64,000 nucleotides of DNA from Microbacteriaceae bacterium (GCA_025352325.1 JANXTR010000012.1:62001-126000); one strand, 5' to 3'. Counted from the stretch's first letter, positions 48,137 through 57,466 are shown. Program-made: numbers and translations. The notes: generated from the sequence alone by a model not told the origin.

Positions 48137-48820
48137 ATGCCGAAGGTCGTCGAACGCGAGCCCGTGCCCTTCGAGGGATTCGGCCAGCATGGCCTCGAGT
48201 TCTTCGAGCGGCTCTCTGTCGACAACACGAAGGCGTTCTGGCTCGCCAACCGAACGCAGTTCGAGGCCGAGGTCGCCGAGCCACTGCACGCGCTCGCCGA
48301 CGAGCTGTCGCCGCAGTTCGGTCAGGCGAAGGTGTTCCGCCCGTACCGCGACGTGCGGTTCTCGACCGACAAGACCCCGTACAAAGAGCACGCCGCCTTT
48401 GGCTTCTTCGAGGGCACGGGCGGGCTGTACTTCCAGGTCTCGCCCGCGGGCCTGCTGCTCGCCGGCGGCATGTACGAGCCGGCGCGTGATCAGCTCGAAC
48501 GCTTCCGCGATCTGCAGGATGACCCCAAGGCGGTGAGGAGTTTGGATGCGCTGCTCCCGCAACTCGCCGACGTCGGGTATCCACTCGGCGAGGGCGCGCC
48601 GCTGAAGACCGCCCCGCGCGGTCGTTCGGTGGATCACCCCCGCATCGAGCTCATCCGTCGCACCATGCTCATCGTCTCACACACCTTCGCACCTGACCCC
48701 TGGTTCTTCGACCGCGAGCTGCTCGATCGCGTCGCCCAGGGTTTTGTGACGATCGGCCGCTGGAACAGCTGGCTGGCGGACCATGTCGGCCCGAGCGAGA
48801 AGCCGCTGCGCGTCTGGTGA
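48137..48820 (+). CDS. DUF2461 (TIGR02453) protein
   Basis: 227 residues. FFERLSVDNTKAFWLANR, RPYRDVRFSTDKTPYKEHA and YFQVSPAGLLLAGGMYEP are family marks. Function unknown. Leaderless: TACTGT (48125-48130) 6 bases before ATG. Confidence 0.93.
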   Translation: MPKVVEREPVPFEGFGQHGLEFFERLSVDNTKAFWLANRTQFEAEVAEPLHALADELSPQFGQAKVFRPYRDVRFSTDKTPYKEHAAFGFFEGTGGLYFQVSPAGLLLAGGMYEPARDQLERFRDLQDDPKAVRSLDALLPQLADVGYPLGEGAPLKTAPRGRSVDHPRIELIRRTMLIVSHTFAPDPWFFDRELLDRVAQGFVTIGRWNSWLADHVGPSEKPLRVW

Positions 48821-48840
48821 CGCCTGACTACTCGGGGCGC

Positions 48841-49032
48841 ATGACTCCGACCCCCGTCGACGCGAGAGTGCCGCCGACCGGCACGGGCTGCGTCGAGCGT
48901 CTGCCCGATCCCTTGGGCTGGCGGTTCTACCTGCGCCGCTGCGCGGAATGCGGGCACATCGGATGCTGCGACTCCTCGCCCTCGCAGCACTCGAGCGCCT
49001 CACCGCCGACACGCGCCTGCGCAAGACGATGA
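48841..49032 (+). pseudogene. Truncated UBP-type zinc-finger gene
   Basis: MTPTPVDARVPPTGTGCVER then LRRCAECGHIGCCDSSPSQH keeps most of a ZnF-UBP motif, but one cysteine is lost and the chain then goes out of frame. The second half is deleted. TACTCG lies 6 bases before ATG. Confidence 0.7.
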
Positions 49033-49211
49033 TCTCCGCCCAGCGCGCCGCCGTGCTGCAGGCCCGACGCGAGGGGCGCTATCAGGAGCCGGCAATCATC
49101 TCGGTGCTGGCTGCGACCGACGCCGAGGAGACCGCGCTGCGGCTCGCCAGCCCGCGCAAGAAGGCGCCGGTGAGGGTACCGCGCGCCGCGCGGTCGCGTC
49201 AGAAGGCTTAG
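48963..49211 (+). pseudogene. 3' remnant of a Na+/H+ antiporter-like gene
   Basis: In the frame used after the zinc-finger break, about 80 residues (TADTRLRKTMISAQRAAVLQ, EEGRYQ-like segment, ISVLAATDAEE) resemble the cytoplasmic tail of CPA1 antiporters. A deletion has fused this tail to the zinc-finger gene. The assignment of the tail is tentative. Confidence 0.45.
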
Positions 49212-51292
49212 GCGACGCCGACCCAGAGTCCATCGCGGGCGCGCGTCATGGCCACGTAGAGTTCGCGACGCTGCAGGCTGCGACGTTCGAGGGCCGCGTC
49301 ATCCTCGTCGGGGCCGGCTTCGGGCTGCACGAGGTGCGGAGGGGTGCGGACGACCAGCACCTCTTTGAACTCGAGGCCCTTGGCGCGCTTGATGGTGCCG
49401 AACTTGACCGCGTTGGTCGGGGTCCCGTCGTACTTCTCGAGCTGGATGACCGGGATGCCCGCCGCCTCGAGGGCGTCGGCCGCCTCCCGGGCATGCCAGG
49501 GGTAGAGCGCGAGCACGCCGATGTCGCCGTAGCCGGTCGTCCCGTCGGACTCCTCGATGATCTGTTGCACCCGCTCGACCAGCGAGCTGTCGTGCGTGTA
49601 GCGCGAGCGAAAGACCGTGTAGACCGGCCGCGGTCCGCGCCGGCCGACTTTCGCGGAGTCGTCGACGAGGGCGCCGCTCTCGATGTCGACGACCTGCTCA
49701 CCCTCGATGAGGCCCGCCGCGAAGTGCGCGATCTGGATGGTGTTGCGGTAGTTGCGGTTGAGCACGACGCTACGACCCGTGATCGAGACGCCAGCCTCCG
49801 CGAGGGTGTAGCCGCCCGGGTAGATGGTCTGCTGGCCGTCGCCGACGAGGTTCAGGCCGTCGGGCTCATCGCCGACCACCGAGTGCAGCATCCGGACCAT
49901 GGCGCAGGAGAGATCCTGGGCCTCGTCGACCACGACGGCCGCGTAGCCGAGCAGCGGGATGGCGGCGAGCGAGGCCTCGGCCTCGAGCACCACATCCTCC
50001 CAGTCGAGGATGTCGCGGGCCGCGATGGCCTCCTCGTAGGCGACGTACAGGCGCCACATCTCGACGCGCTGCTCGAAGTTCATCGGCCGACGGCGACCGA
50101 GCCGCGGCAGTTCGGCGTACTGCTCGAAGCTGCTCAGCCCGCGGCCCTTGAGCACGTAGGCGATCTCCTCCTGCCAGTAGGCGGGAGCGGGGTCGATCGC
50201 GCCGAGCGGTCCGGACTTGCCGTCGCGCTCCCAGAGATCCTTGAAGACGCGGTCGGCGGCGACCACGTCGATGATGACGGGGCGCCCGCGCTGCACGAGC
50301 ACGTCGCGGGCGAAGCTGTGCACGCTGCGGAAGTCGATGCGATCGGCGACGTCGGGCGCGAGCCGCAGCATGAGCGCGGCGAGCACGCGCGGCAGCGTGC
50401 GCACGAACGTGGTCACGAGCACCCGGCCCTCCATGGTGCGCGCAAGGTGTGCGGCGCGGTGCAGGGCGACGACGGTCTTGCCGGTTCCGGCGGCGCCGTG
50501 GATGAGCGAGGGGCCGGCGAAACCGCGACGCACCAGGCGGGCCTGAGCGGGGTCGAGGAATGACATCCACTCCTCGATCGGCGCCTTGCGGATTCCCTCG
50601 AGCAGCGCGTCCTGAATCTGCTGCGTCGTGAGGCTGTCGAGATCAATGCCGAGCGGGATGCCGCGGACCGGCGTCTCAATCGACTCCTCCGGTACCACAT
50701 CGATCGGTCCGGTCGTGAGCGGCGGGAACAGCCGGTCGAGCTCGGTGCGGACGCGCGCGATTTGCTCGGCGTTCAGCCGGATACCGCGGCGGGCGATGTC
50801 CGTGACGGCGGCGGCCTCGCCCAGCACCGTGACCCCGAAGAGCTCGGTGCGCGGGACGTGCCCGTCGGGGACGACGGCCATCGCGGTGATCTCGCCGGCC
50901 GCGAGGCCGATCTCGGCGAGTCCGGTCTGGGCGCGGAGCACCAGGTCGGCGAGCTGGGCGAGCTCGCCCGTGACGTCGTCCTGCCCGCGGAACGCGTGGC
51001 CCGCCGCGACGGTCACATCGCGCCAGGCCTTGGCCTCGACGATGACGACGCCGCCGGGGCCGACCAGGATGATGTCGATCGTGTTGCGAGCGGATCCGGG
51101 CCAGCGGCGCTCGGCGAGGAGCGAGTAGCCGAGCGGTTCGAGCTCGATGAGGGTGCGGGCGAGGCGGTGCTCGCTGTCGGCGGATGCGGCGAAGTTGCGC
51201 GCCATCTGACCGGCGACGGAGGCCAAACGGGCGTGCTCATCCGCAACCCGGCGTTGACGCTCGGCTTCCTGTGCGGATTGGGCCGCTGCCAC
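49208..51292 (-). CDS. NERD-domain SF1 (UvrD-like) helicase
   Basis: 694 residues from GTG 51292 with AGGGGG 5 bases upstream. A helical start, a NERD nuclease-related domain (about 48-150, DIILVGPGGVVIVEAKAW), then Walker A GAAGTGKT (266-273), Walker B VVVDEAQDL, GDGQQTIYPGG, LNRNYRNT and the last motif YVAMTRARDGLW. The NERD acid/EAK residues are present. Probably DNA repair, replication rescue or defence. Convergent with the remnant genes (4-base overlap). Confidence 0.92.
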   Translation of the reverse strand: MAAAQSAQEAERQRRVADEHARLASVAGQMARNFAASADSEHRLARTLIELEPLGYSLLAERRWPGSARNTIDIILVGPGGVVIVEAKAWRDVTVAAGHAFRGQDDVTGELAQLADLVLRAQTGLAEIGLAAGEITAMAVVPDGHVPRTELFGVTVLGEAAAVTDIARRGIRLNAEQIARVRTELDRLFPPLTTGPIDVVPEESIETPVRGIPLGIDLDSLTTQQIQDALLEGIRKAPIEEWMSFLDPAQARLVRRGFAGPSLIHGAAGTGKTVVALHRAAHLARTMEGRVLVTTFVRTLPRVLAALMLRLAPDVADRIDFRSVHSFARDVLVQRGRPVIIDVVAADRVFKDLWERDGKSGPLGAIDPAPAYWQEEIAYVLKGRGLSSFEQYAELPRLGRRRPMNFEQRVEMWRLYVAYEEAIAARDILDWEDVVLEAEASLAAIPLLGYAAVVVDEAQDLSCAMVRMLHSVVGDEPDGLNLVGDGQQTIYPGGYTLAEAGVSITGRSVVLNRNYRNTIQIAHFAAGLIEGEQVVDIESGALVDDSAKVGRRGPRPVYTVFRSRYTHDSSLVERVQQIIEESDGTTGYGDIGVLALYPWHAREAADALEAAGIPVIQLEKYDGTPTNAVKFGTIKRAKGLEFKEVLVVRTPPHLVQPEAGPDEDDAALERRSLQRRELYVAMTRARDGLWVGVA

Positions 51293-51445
51293 TGGATCCC
51301 CCTGAGATCGCCGCCACAGCCCCCCGCCGTGACGACCTCTTTAGTGTGTCGAGAGTGAACTCGCGGGGGTAGCGCGTTTTCGGGTGCCACCCGGTGTGGT
51401 CACGTGCTCGCCTTACTGGTCGATGAGCAGGGCCGCTCCATCGTG

Positions 51446-51475
51446 GGCTACGGCTACGGCTACGGCTACGGCTAC
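51446..51475. repeat. Hexanucleotide tandem repeat
   Basis: GGCTAC repeated five times, then GGCTTT. In one plus frame it reads (GY)n within a possible short ORF from about 51403 (VLALLVDEQGRSIV), which has no other support. The 51293-51527 gap holds nothing else clear. Confidence 0.8.
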
Positions 51476-51527
51476 GGCTTTGGCGGCGGGGCATGCCCTG
51501 GGGCGCGTTCTGAAGGCTGCTCGCTAG

Positions 51528-51761
51528 TCAGTACTGCTGCCGCGTCGGGTAGCGATCGCTGATGTGGCGGTTGAAGTACGCGCCCGGGCTCTCGGCCTCC
51601 ATGAGCGCCCGGTGCACCGACGGCGGCACGGCGTAGTAGCCGTCGACATCGCCGCTCGGGAACTGCACCTCGAGCTCGGCAGTCGCCCCGTCGTAGCCGA
51701 CAGCGGCGATCACCGCGGCGATCACCGTGGAGCGCACCGGTTCGCGCCGCATGACAGTCAT
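51528..51761 (-). CDS. KTSC-domain small protein
   Basis: 77 residues. The KTSC pattern is VRSTVIAAVIAAVGYDGATA, ELEVQFPSGDVDGYYAVPPS and YFNRHISDRYP. Such domains occur alone or at lysyl-tRNA synthetase C-termini. ATG 51761 (AGGA upstream) or ATG 51752. Divergent from the 2OG oxygenase gene. Confidence 0.85.
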   Translation of the reverse strand: MTVMRREPVRSTVIAAVIAAVGYDGATAELEVQFPSGDVDGYYAVPPSVHRALMEAESPGAYFNRHISDRYPTRQQY

Positions 51762-51807
51762 GTTTCGATCCTGGCCCCGGATGCCGCCTCCGGGCCAGAA
51801 TCGGACC

Positions 51808-52860
51808 ATGACCTTCCACGTCCCCACGATTGACATCACACCCTTCGTGAGCGGCGGAACCGCGGAACAGCGTGCCGCCGTCGCCGCGGCCGTGGATGAC
51901 GCCTGCCGAACGGTCGGTTTCATGCAGATCGTCGGCCACGGCATCCCGACTCCGGTCACCGACGGGTTGGCCGCCGCGATGGACGCCTTCTTCGCGCTCG
52001 AACTGGAGAGCAAGAAGGCCTGGCGCACCCCGCCACAGATTAATCGCGGCTACTCGCCGCCGAAATCCGAGTCGCTCAGTCTGAGCCTCGGCGTCGAGAG
52101 CGCCAACCGCATGAACGACTTCTTCGAGGCGTTCAACGTCGGCGCTGCGCAGTCCGACTACCCCGGCGTCGAGCTGCCGGCCGACGACTACGCCGAGAAC
52201 GTCTGGCCTGATGTCGCCGACTTCGAGCAGCGGGTCGCCGCATACTTCAGCGAGGCACAACGGGTGGCCGTCACGATGACCGACATCTTCGAGGTCGCCC
52301 TCGGGCTCGAGCCCGGCTTCTACGCCGCGCACGCCGCGCACTCGCTCGACGTGCTCCGCATGAACAACTACGCACTGCCGCCTGGACGGATCGAGTTGGA
52401 TGGCGACCTCATCGGCATGGGGGAGCACACCGACTACGGCATCGTCACCGTGCTGTGGGCCGACCAGGTGAAGGGCCTGCAGGTGCTCGGTCGCGACGGC
52501 TCGTGGAACGACGTGAGCCCCGCCGACGATGCGCTGCTCATCAACCTCGGCGATGTGACGGGGCGCTGGACCAACGACCAGTGGATGTCGACCCTCCACC
52601 GTGTGAAGCCGCCGATCGTTGTGGTGAACGGCGCCGGGTCGATCCAGCGCCGACGCTCGGCCGCCTTTTTCCACGACGGCGACATCGACGCGGTGATCTC
52701 GACCATGCCGTGGAGCGTGGACGCGCAGCATCCGAACCGCTATCCCGAACCGATCACGGTCGGTGAGCACATCCGCGCCAAGCTCGCGGGCTCACGCGCC
52801 GGCACGAAGAACGACGCGGCCGGGGCTGAGAAGGAGCGGGTGCTCGCCGCGCGCCAGTGA
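51808..52860 (+). CDS. 2-oxoglutarate/Fe(II) oxygenase (isopenicillin N synthase family)
   Basis: 350 residues. DIOX_N region PTIDITPFVSG, iron ligands in GMGEHTDYGIVTV (HxD) and STLHRVKPP (His), and RRRSAAFF for 2-oxoglutarate. Resembles small-molecule or gibberellin-type hydroxylases; substrate unknown. Start ATG has CAGAAT 6 bases upstream. Confidence 0.92.
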   Translation: MTFHVPTIDITPFVSGGTAEQRAAVAAAVDDACRTVGFMQIVGHGIPTPVTDGLAAAMDAFFALELESKKAWRTPPQINRGYSPPKSESLSLSLGVESANRMNDFFEAFNVGAAQSDYPGVELPADDYAENVWPDVADFEQRVAAYFSEAQRVAVTMTDIFEVALGLEPGFYAAHAAHSLDVLRMNNYALPPGRIELDGDLIGMGEHTDYGIVTVLWADQVKGLQVLGRDGSWNDVSPADDALLINLGDVTGRWTNDQWMSTLHRVKPPIVVVNGAGSIQRRRSAAFFHDGDIDAVISTMPWSVDAQHPNRYPEPITVGEHIRAKLAGSRAGTKNDAAGAEKERVLAARQ

Positions 52861-52932
52861 CTCGATGCCCCGCGTGACGCTTCGTGACGGGCGCGCTGGT
52901 CTTTCACAGAGGGGTCTGCCTAGGCTCGCTGA

Positions 52933-53604
52933 ATGGCTTCCCCCCCCATCTCCGACCAGATCGCCGAGTTCAACGTCGGCTTCACCGCCCAGATTGGACC
53001 GACGCTCAGCGCGGTTTTCGATCGTGAGCAGAGCCATTTGCGCGACGCGGGTGTCCCCTCTGACGCGATCGTGGTCGGCGCGACGGTGCCGAACGAGACT
53101 CTGCTCGACGTGCACGGAGTCGAACTCACCCTCAGCGCCGTGCTCAACGGCCGTCGCGGCGTACTCGTCTTCTACCGCGGCGCCTGGTGCCCGTACTGCA
53201 ACATCGCGCTCCGCACCTACCAGCGCGAGTTGCTGCCCGAGCTCGACCTGGCGACCACCGCCCTGGTCGCCATCAGCCCGCAGACCGCCGAGGGATCGCA
53301 GAGCATCATCGAGGGCGCCGAGCTCGGATTCCCCGCGCTGAGCGACCCCGGCAACGCCCTTGTGCGCGCGCTGGGCATCCAGACCGAGCCGAGTGCCGAA
53401 GCGCGCGCCGCGCACACCGAACTCGGCTTCGACGTCGCCGACAGCAACGCGGATGCCACCGCCGACATCCCGTACCCGACGATCGTGATCGTCGATGCAG
53501 ACCGGGTCGTGCAGTTCATCGACGTCCACGTCGACTACACGAGCCGCACCGAGGTCGCCGCGATCCTCGCACAGCTGGCGCGGACCGCGAGCGTCGCGGC
53601 CTGA
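52933..53604 (+). CDS. Peroxiredoxin-like (AhpC/TSA) protein
   Basis: 223 residues. LVFYRGAWCPYCNIALR carries a CxxC active site in the thioredoxin fold; a helical N-terminus of about 50 residues precedes it. Reduces peroxides. Leaderless: TAGGCT (52921-52926) 6 bases before ATG. The 134-base gap to the next gene shows nothing clear. Confidence 0.9.
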   Translation: MASPPISDQIAEFNVGFTAQIGPTLSAVFDREQSHLRDAGVPSDAIVVGATVPNETLLDVHGVELTLSAVLNGRRGVLVFYRGAWCPYCNIALRTYQRELLPELDLATTALVAISPQTAEGSQSIIEGAELGFPALSDPGNALVRALGIQTEPSAEARAAHTELGFDVADSNADATADIPYPTIVIVDADRVVQFIDVHVDYTSRTEVAAILAQLARTASVAA

Positions 53605-53738
53605 TTCTGGGCCGAGCCTCAGTCGATTGTGACGGAGGTGTTCTCGCCGACATCCGCCGGGGTCTTCGGCTGTGGTCATGGCTCCAAGATCACGCTGCAC
53701 GCCGCACGCGGCCCGCGGCCAGAAGGTCTAGGCGGGAC

Positions 53739-54347
53739 TCAGGCGCCGAGCGCGGCCTTCGCCTCGGCCGCGATCGCCTCGGCCTCGCCGACCGTTGCGC
53801 GCCGGAAGGGCCGCCGAGGCTGGAACACCGGGAACACGAGCGGGATGAGCCCGTCGTCGGCTTGCAGCACGACCGCGATCCCCGGATGTCCACCACGCCG
53901 CCCGGCGACGAGCCGGCTGCCCACATCCAGCACTCTCGGGCGCTCGATGTCGAGCAGCAGAGCCGTGGAATCGCCGCCGCGGCGTCGCAGACTCACGCCC
54001 GTGGCATCCACCACCACCGTCAAGGCGTCGGCGCCGTCGAGCTCGACCGTCGGGTCGAGCAGGCGCACGGCGGCGTCGAGCTCGTGCGTGGGCAACGACG
54101 GGAACGCCACGGACCCGGGGTAGCGCGCCTGCATCGCGGCGGCCTGACGTCGCTGGCGCCCCTCGACAAAATGCAGGCTCAGCAGCCAGACGGCCACGAT
54201 GAGCAGCACGACGACGACGAAGCTGAACGTCAGATTCACGGTGGGCGGCGTGGTCGTCCGCACGGCGAACAGCAGGAAGCGGATCGTCGCACTCCCGAGC
54301 GCGAGCACGAGCAGTCCTATCCAGATGGCGAAGACGCTGCGCCGCAT
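53739..54347 (-). CDS. Hypothetical two-helix membrane protein
   Basis: 202 residues, two membrane helices (about 5-28 and 40-62) and a cytoplasmic beta-rich domain (DALTVVVDATGVSLRRRGGD, IPLVFPVFQP). No family recognised. Leaderless: TAGTCT (54354-54359, minus) 6 bases before ATG. Confidence 0.8.
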   Translation of the reverse strand: MRRSVFAIWIGLLVLALGSATIRFLLFAVRTTTPPTVNLTFSFVVVVLLIVAVWLLSLHFVEGRQRRQAAAMQARYPGSVAFPSLPTHELDAAVRLLDPTVELDGADALTVVVDATGVSLRRRGGDSTALLLDIERPRVLDVGSRLVAGRRGGHPGIAVVLQADDGLIPLVFPVFQPRRPFRRATVGEAEAIAAEAKAALGA

Positions 54348-54405
54348 GCAGCGAGACTAACGCGCGCCGAGTCGACCCCCCGGCGACGCGGAGTAGCCTT
54401 GCAGG

Positions 54406-55767
54406 ATGGCGGCATCGCGCATCGGAACCCTGATCATCCTCGGCGCCGGGGGAGACCTGGCATCCCGGCTGCTGATGCCGGGACTGGCGTCTCTGCTCGC
54501 CTCCTCGCGCGGCGAGGAGATGCAGCTGATCGGCGTCGACCAGGCGCCGCTCACCGACGCCAAGTGGCAGTCCGTCGTGCGCAAGGCGTTCGCGGGCTCG
54601 CCGTCGGCGCTCGGCGAGAGGGTGGCCAAGAAGTCGTTCTACCTGCAGGGTGACGCGAGCAGCGCCGCGGACCTGATGCGGGCGATCAACGCGGCCACCG
54701 GCCGGGTCGCGCTCTACTTCGCCCTCCCTCCGGCCATCGCGGCACTGGCCTGTGCCGCGCTTGCCGACGAGAAGCTCCCGAACGGCATCGTCTTCGCGCT
54801 CGAGAAGCCGTTCGGCACCGACCTGGCGTCGGCGAAGGCGCTCAACCGGCTGCTGCAGCGGATCCTGCCCGAGGAGCAGGTCTTCCGCGTCGATCACTTC
54901 CTCGGCAAGTCAACGGTGCTCAACCTGCTGGGACTTCGTTTCGCCAATCGAATGTTCGAACCGCTTCTCAGCGCCCAGAACGTCTCACACGTCGAGATCG
55001 TGTTCGAGGAGGCGCTCGCCCTGGAGGGCCGGGCGGGCTACTACGACAAGGCGGGGGCTCTGATCGACATGATCCAGAGCCACCTGCTGCAGGTGCTCGC
55101 GCTCGCCACCATGGAGCCACCGTCTTCGGTGAGCTCGGAGGACCTGCGCGGCGGCATGGCGCAGGCGCTTCGAGCGACCCGTCCCTGGGCCAAGAACGGC
55201 ACCGAGAGCCGTCGAGCCAGGTACACGGCGGGCAAGATCGGGCGTCGGATGCTGCCTGCCTACGCCAGCGAGCCCGGAGTCGACCCCATGCGGCAGACCG
55301 AGACCCTCGCCGAGATGACCGTCGCCGTGGACACGTGGCGGTGGGAGGGCGTGCCCTTCGTGCTCCGCTCGGGGAAGGCGATCGGCGATCCGCGCCAGGA
55401 GATCATCTTCACTTTCCGCGACGTTCCCCACCTGCCGACCGGATTCAGCGGACCCTCGCGTCAGGCCAAGCTGCGGGTCGGCTTCAGCCCGGCCCAACTC
55501 ACGCTGGACATCGTGACCAACGGTCGCGACGATCCCTTCAACCTCGAGTGGGACACCATGGTGGCCCAGTTCGCGCCGAGCGAGCTGCAGACCTACGGCG
55601 AGGTGCTCGCCGAGCTCCTGACCGGCGACCCGACGCTCTCGGTGCGCGGCGACGTCGCCGAGGAGTGCTGGCGGATCGTCACCCCCGTGATCGCGGCGTG
55701 GAAGAAGAACGCCGTGCCGCTCGACAGCTACCCGGCAGGCAGCGGCGGGCCGAAGTCCTGGCGTTAG
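54406..55767 (+). CDS. zwf: Glucose-6-phosphate 1-dehydrogenase
   Basis: 453 residues, slightly short. It makes NADPH at the entry of the pentose phosphate pathway. N-terminal GAGGDLASRLLMPGL binds NADP; EKPFGTDLASAKALN and the active-site RVDHFLGKSTVLNLLGLRF are clear. It stands alone, without tal, tkt or opcA, so it may be a second copy. Leaderless: TAGCCT (54394-54399) 6 bases before ATG. Confidence 0.93.
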   Translation: MAASRIGTLIILGAGGDLASRLLMPGLASLLASSRGEEMQLIGVDQAPLTDAKWQSVVRKAFAGSPSALGERVAKKSFYLQGDASSAADLMRAINAATGRVALYFALPPAIAALACAALADEKLPNGIVFALEKPFGTDLASAKALNRLLQRILPEEQVFRVDHFLGKSTVLNLLGLRFANRMFEPLLSAQNVSHVEIVFEEALALEGRAGYYDKAGALIDMIQSHLLQVLALATMEPPSSVSSEDLRGGMAQALRATRPWAKNGTESRRARYTAGKIGRRMLPAYASEPGVDPMRQTETLAEMTVAVDTWRWEGVPFVLRSGKAIGDPRQEIIFTFRDVPHLPTGFSGPSRQAKLRVGFSPAQLTLDIVTNGRDDPFNLEWDTMVAQFAPSELQTYGEVLAELLTGDPTLSVRGDVAEECWRIVTPVIAAWKKNAVPLDSYPAGSGGPKSWR

Positions 55768-55782
55768 CCTCCACGCGGGGGG

Positions 55783-56056
55783 CTACTCGCCGCGCAGCCC
55801 GACCCCGAAGACCCTCTCGTAGAAGGGAACCGCCGCCGCGAAATCCTTGGTGTGCAACTCGAACCAGCAGGGGGCTCCCGGCACCCCGTGGGTGTCGATC
55901 GCCGAGCGAGAAGTCGAAGGTGTCAGGGTTGTAGCGCGCGCGGGTCCAGCCGAAAACGGCTCCGTAAAACGCCGCCGAGGCGTCGAGGTCGGAGCCGGTC
56001 AGTTCGACCCAGACCGGGGTGCCCACCGACACCGACGCGGGAGAGAAATCGGGCAC
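55783..56056 (-). pseudogene. Decayed VOC (glyoxalase-fold) gene
   Basis: The first part, VGTPVWVELTGSDLDASAAF with YGAVFGWTRARYNPDTF, goes out of frame near DFSLGD; a second frame gives PGAPCWFELHTKDFAAAVPF and ends YERVFGVGLRGE. The middle and the last strands are missing. Confidence 0.75.
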
Positions 56057-56111
56057 GCATGGGGGTTGCCCGGTGACGAACTCGGCGGAAGAGGCCCGAT
56101 AGGCTGACGAC

Positions 56112-56285
56112 ATGAAGGTCATCGTCTTCCTCGTGGCACTCGCGCTCTTCGTCGGCTCGTTCCTGCTGTTCGGCTACGCCTTCTCCGTGCCGGAGGCCTG
56201 GGCGAGCCTGATGTTCTTCAGCGGCGTCCTGGCGGTCGTGTTCTCGCTGGCGATCCCGTTCCACCTGCTCGAGCGCACGGACTGA
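56112..56285 (+). CDS. Small membrane protein, 57 residues
   Basis: Two helices (KVIVFLVALALFVGSFLLFG and WASLMFFSGVLAVVFSLAI) and a short tail. Leaderless: TAGGCT (56100-56105) 6 bases before ATG 56112. Function unknown. Confidence 0.7.
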   Translation: MKVIVFLVALALFVGSFLLFGYAFSVPEAWASLMFFSGVLAVVFSLAIPFHLLERTD

Positions 56286-56340
56286 GACCCAGCAACGGGC
56301 GCAGAGCCACCCTCGGCGTCGACGGCTCCGAACCCCCGAC

Positions 56341-56826
56341 ATGGTATCCCGCGGCTCCAGCTCGACCGTGACGGGCATCGCGCCCGCCGCCCCCGGGCGC
56401 ACCTTCGGCATTCTCACGCCTAGCGATCCCTCGCGCTTCTATCCGAAGTTCCGGGTGATCCCGGCGACCGTGCGCGTCGAGGGCCAGACCGGCGCCTGGG
56501 ATGCCGTTGGTCAGACCCGAATTTTGCGGCTGTCCGACGGTAGCTCGGTGCGGGAGACAACCACCGACGTGGAGCGGCCCGGCTTCTTCGCCTACGAGCT
56601 CACCGAGTTCACGAAGGTGTTCGGGCCGATCATCCATCACGCCCGCGCCGAGTGGCGCTTCGAGGCGATCGAGGGCGGCACCGTCATCAGCTGGACGTAC
56701 ACCTTCTTCGGCAAGCCGGGTCGCGGCTGGATCGTCTCCCTCATCGTCAACCTGATCTGGGCCGCGTACATGCGCCAGGTCATGCCGGGACTGGTCGCTG
56801 AGGTCGAGCGGGTGACCGCCGCCTGA
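56341..56826 (+). CDS. SRPBCC-family protein
   Basis: 161 residues, START-like fold (GRTFGILTPSDPSRFYPKF, GQTGAWDAVGQTRILRLSDG, GYMR-type end AAYMRQVMPGL). Binds hydrophobic ligands; role unknown. Confidence 0.85.
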   Translation: MVSRGSSSTVTGIAPAAPGRTFGILTPSDPSRFYPKFRVIPATVRVEGQTGAWDAVGQTRILRLSDGSSVRETTTDVERPGFFAYELTEFTKVFGPIIHHARAEWRFEAIEGGTVISWTYTFFGKPGRGWIVSLIVNLIWAAYMRQVMPGLVAEVERVTAA

Positions 56827-56885
56827 CCAACAATTTTGTTGCCATCGGCATCAATCTGGTTCCCTGCTCCACTCCGTAGGCGGCG

Positions 56886-56905
56886 CCCCCGTTCGGGGGT
56901 ATGCT
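56886..56905 (+). promoter_or_regulatory. CCCCCG/CGGGGG palindrome and -10 box
   Basis: CCCCCG (56886-56891), TT, CGGGGG (56894-56899), followed directly by -10 TATGCT (56900-56905). GGAGGGG precedes the ATG at 56927. The palindrome resembles the two sites upstream of the DUF1023 gene. Confidence 0.5.
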
Positions 56906-56926
56906 CCCGATAAACGGAGGGGCGAC

Positions 56927-57235
56927 ATGAGCGACACAGCAACGAAGCTGACTGCACAGCACACCGTCGACGACGGCATCGACTGGCTGTCGAGCCTGGC
57001 CACTGTTCTCGCCCGTGCCACACGGGTCGCTGTCCGGCTTCGGCCGGACGGCCTTCTCGAGCTCTCCGATCGCGGCGACGTGCTGGGCTACGTCGAGTTT
57101 GTGAAGCCCGTCTACGTGGCGCACGTCGGTGACTGCCCGCAGTTCGCCGTCGAGGTGGGACAGCGTGCGACGCTCGCGGCCGCCGTCGACGAGGTCCGCC
57201 GCCATCAGGACGCTCGGATCATGGAGGACCGATGA
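56927..57235 (+). CDS. Hypothetical protein
   Basis: 102 residues. DWLSSLATVLARATRVAVRL then a small beta part (GLLELSDRGDVLGYVEFV). Unknown family. Coupled to the next gene by ATGA overlap. Confidence 0.7.
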   Translation: MSDTATKLTAQHTVDDGIDWLSSLATVLARATRVAVRLRPDGLLELSDRGDVLGYVEFVKPVYVAHVGDCPQFAVEVGQRATLAAAVDEVRRHQDARIMEDR

Positions 57236-57420
57236 CCGTCATCAACACCCCGACCGCCGAGGTAGCCCTCGGCTGCTGGACCATCCTCGACGACACAACG
57301 GACCGCGTGCGGGCCACGGTCACGCGCGAGCGGAACAACTACACCGTGCGCGACGAGAGCGGGCGCATCCTGGGCCGGTTTCCCACGCCGCAGCAGGCAC
57401 TCGCGATCGTCGCAGCGTAG
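57232..57420 (+). CDS. Hypothetical small protein
   Basis: 62 residues, beta-rich (CWTILDDTTDRVRATVTRER, GRILGRFPTPQQAL). It starts within the stop of the preceding gene, so the two form an operon. Unknown function. Confidence 0.7.
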   Translation: MTVINTPTAEVALGCWTILDDTTDRVRATVTRERNNYTVRDESGRILGRFPTPQQALAIVAA

Positions 57421-57466
57421 CTCCCGCGTCGCCGTCGGGCCCCTCGCTCGCCGGGCGTCTCGGGCC

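Noticed and set aside
51340-51360. Possible LexA box upstream of the helicase
   Set aside because: It reads CGAGAGTGAACTCG, which lacks the GAAC-N4-GTTC core.
53605-53738. Possible fragment of a minus-strand gene
   Set aside because: A short stretch (PKTPADVGENTSVTID) looks protein-like but is too short to assign.
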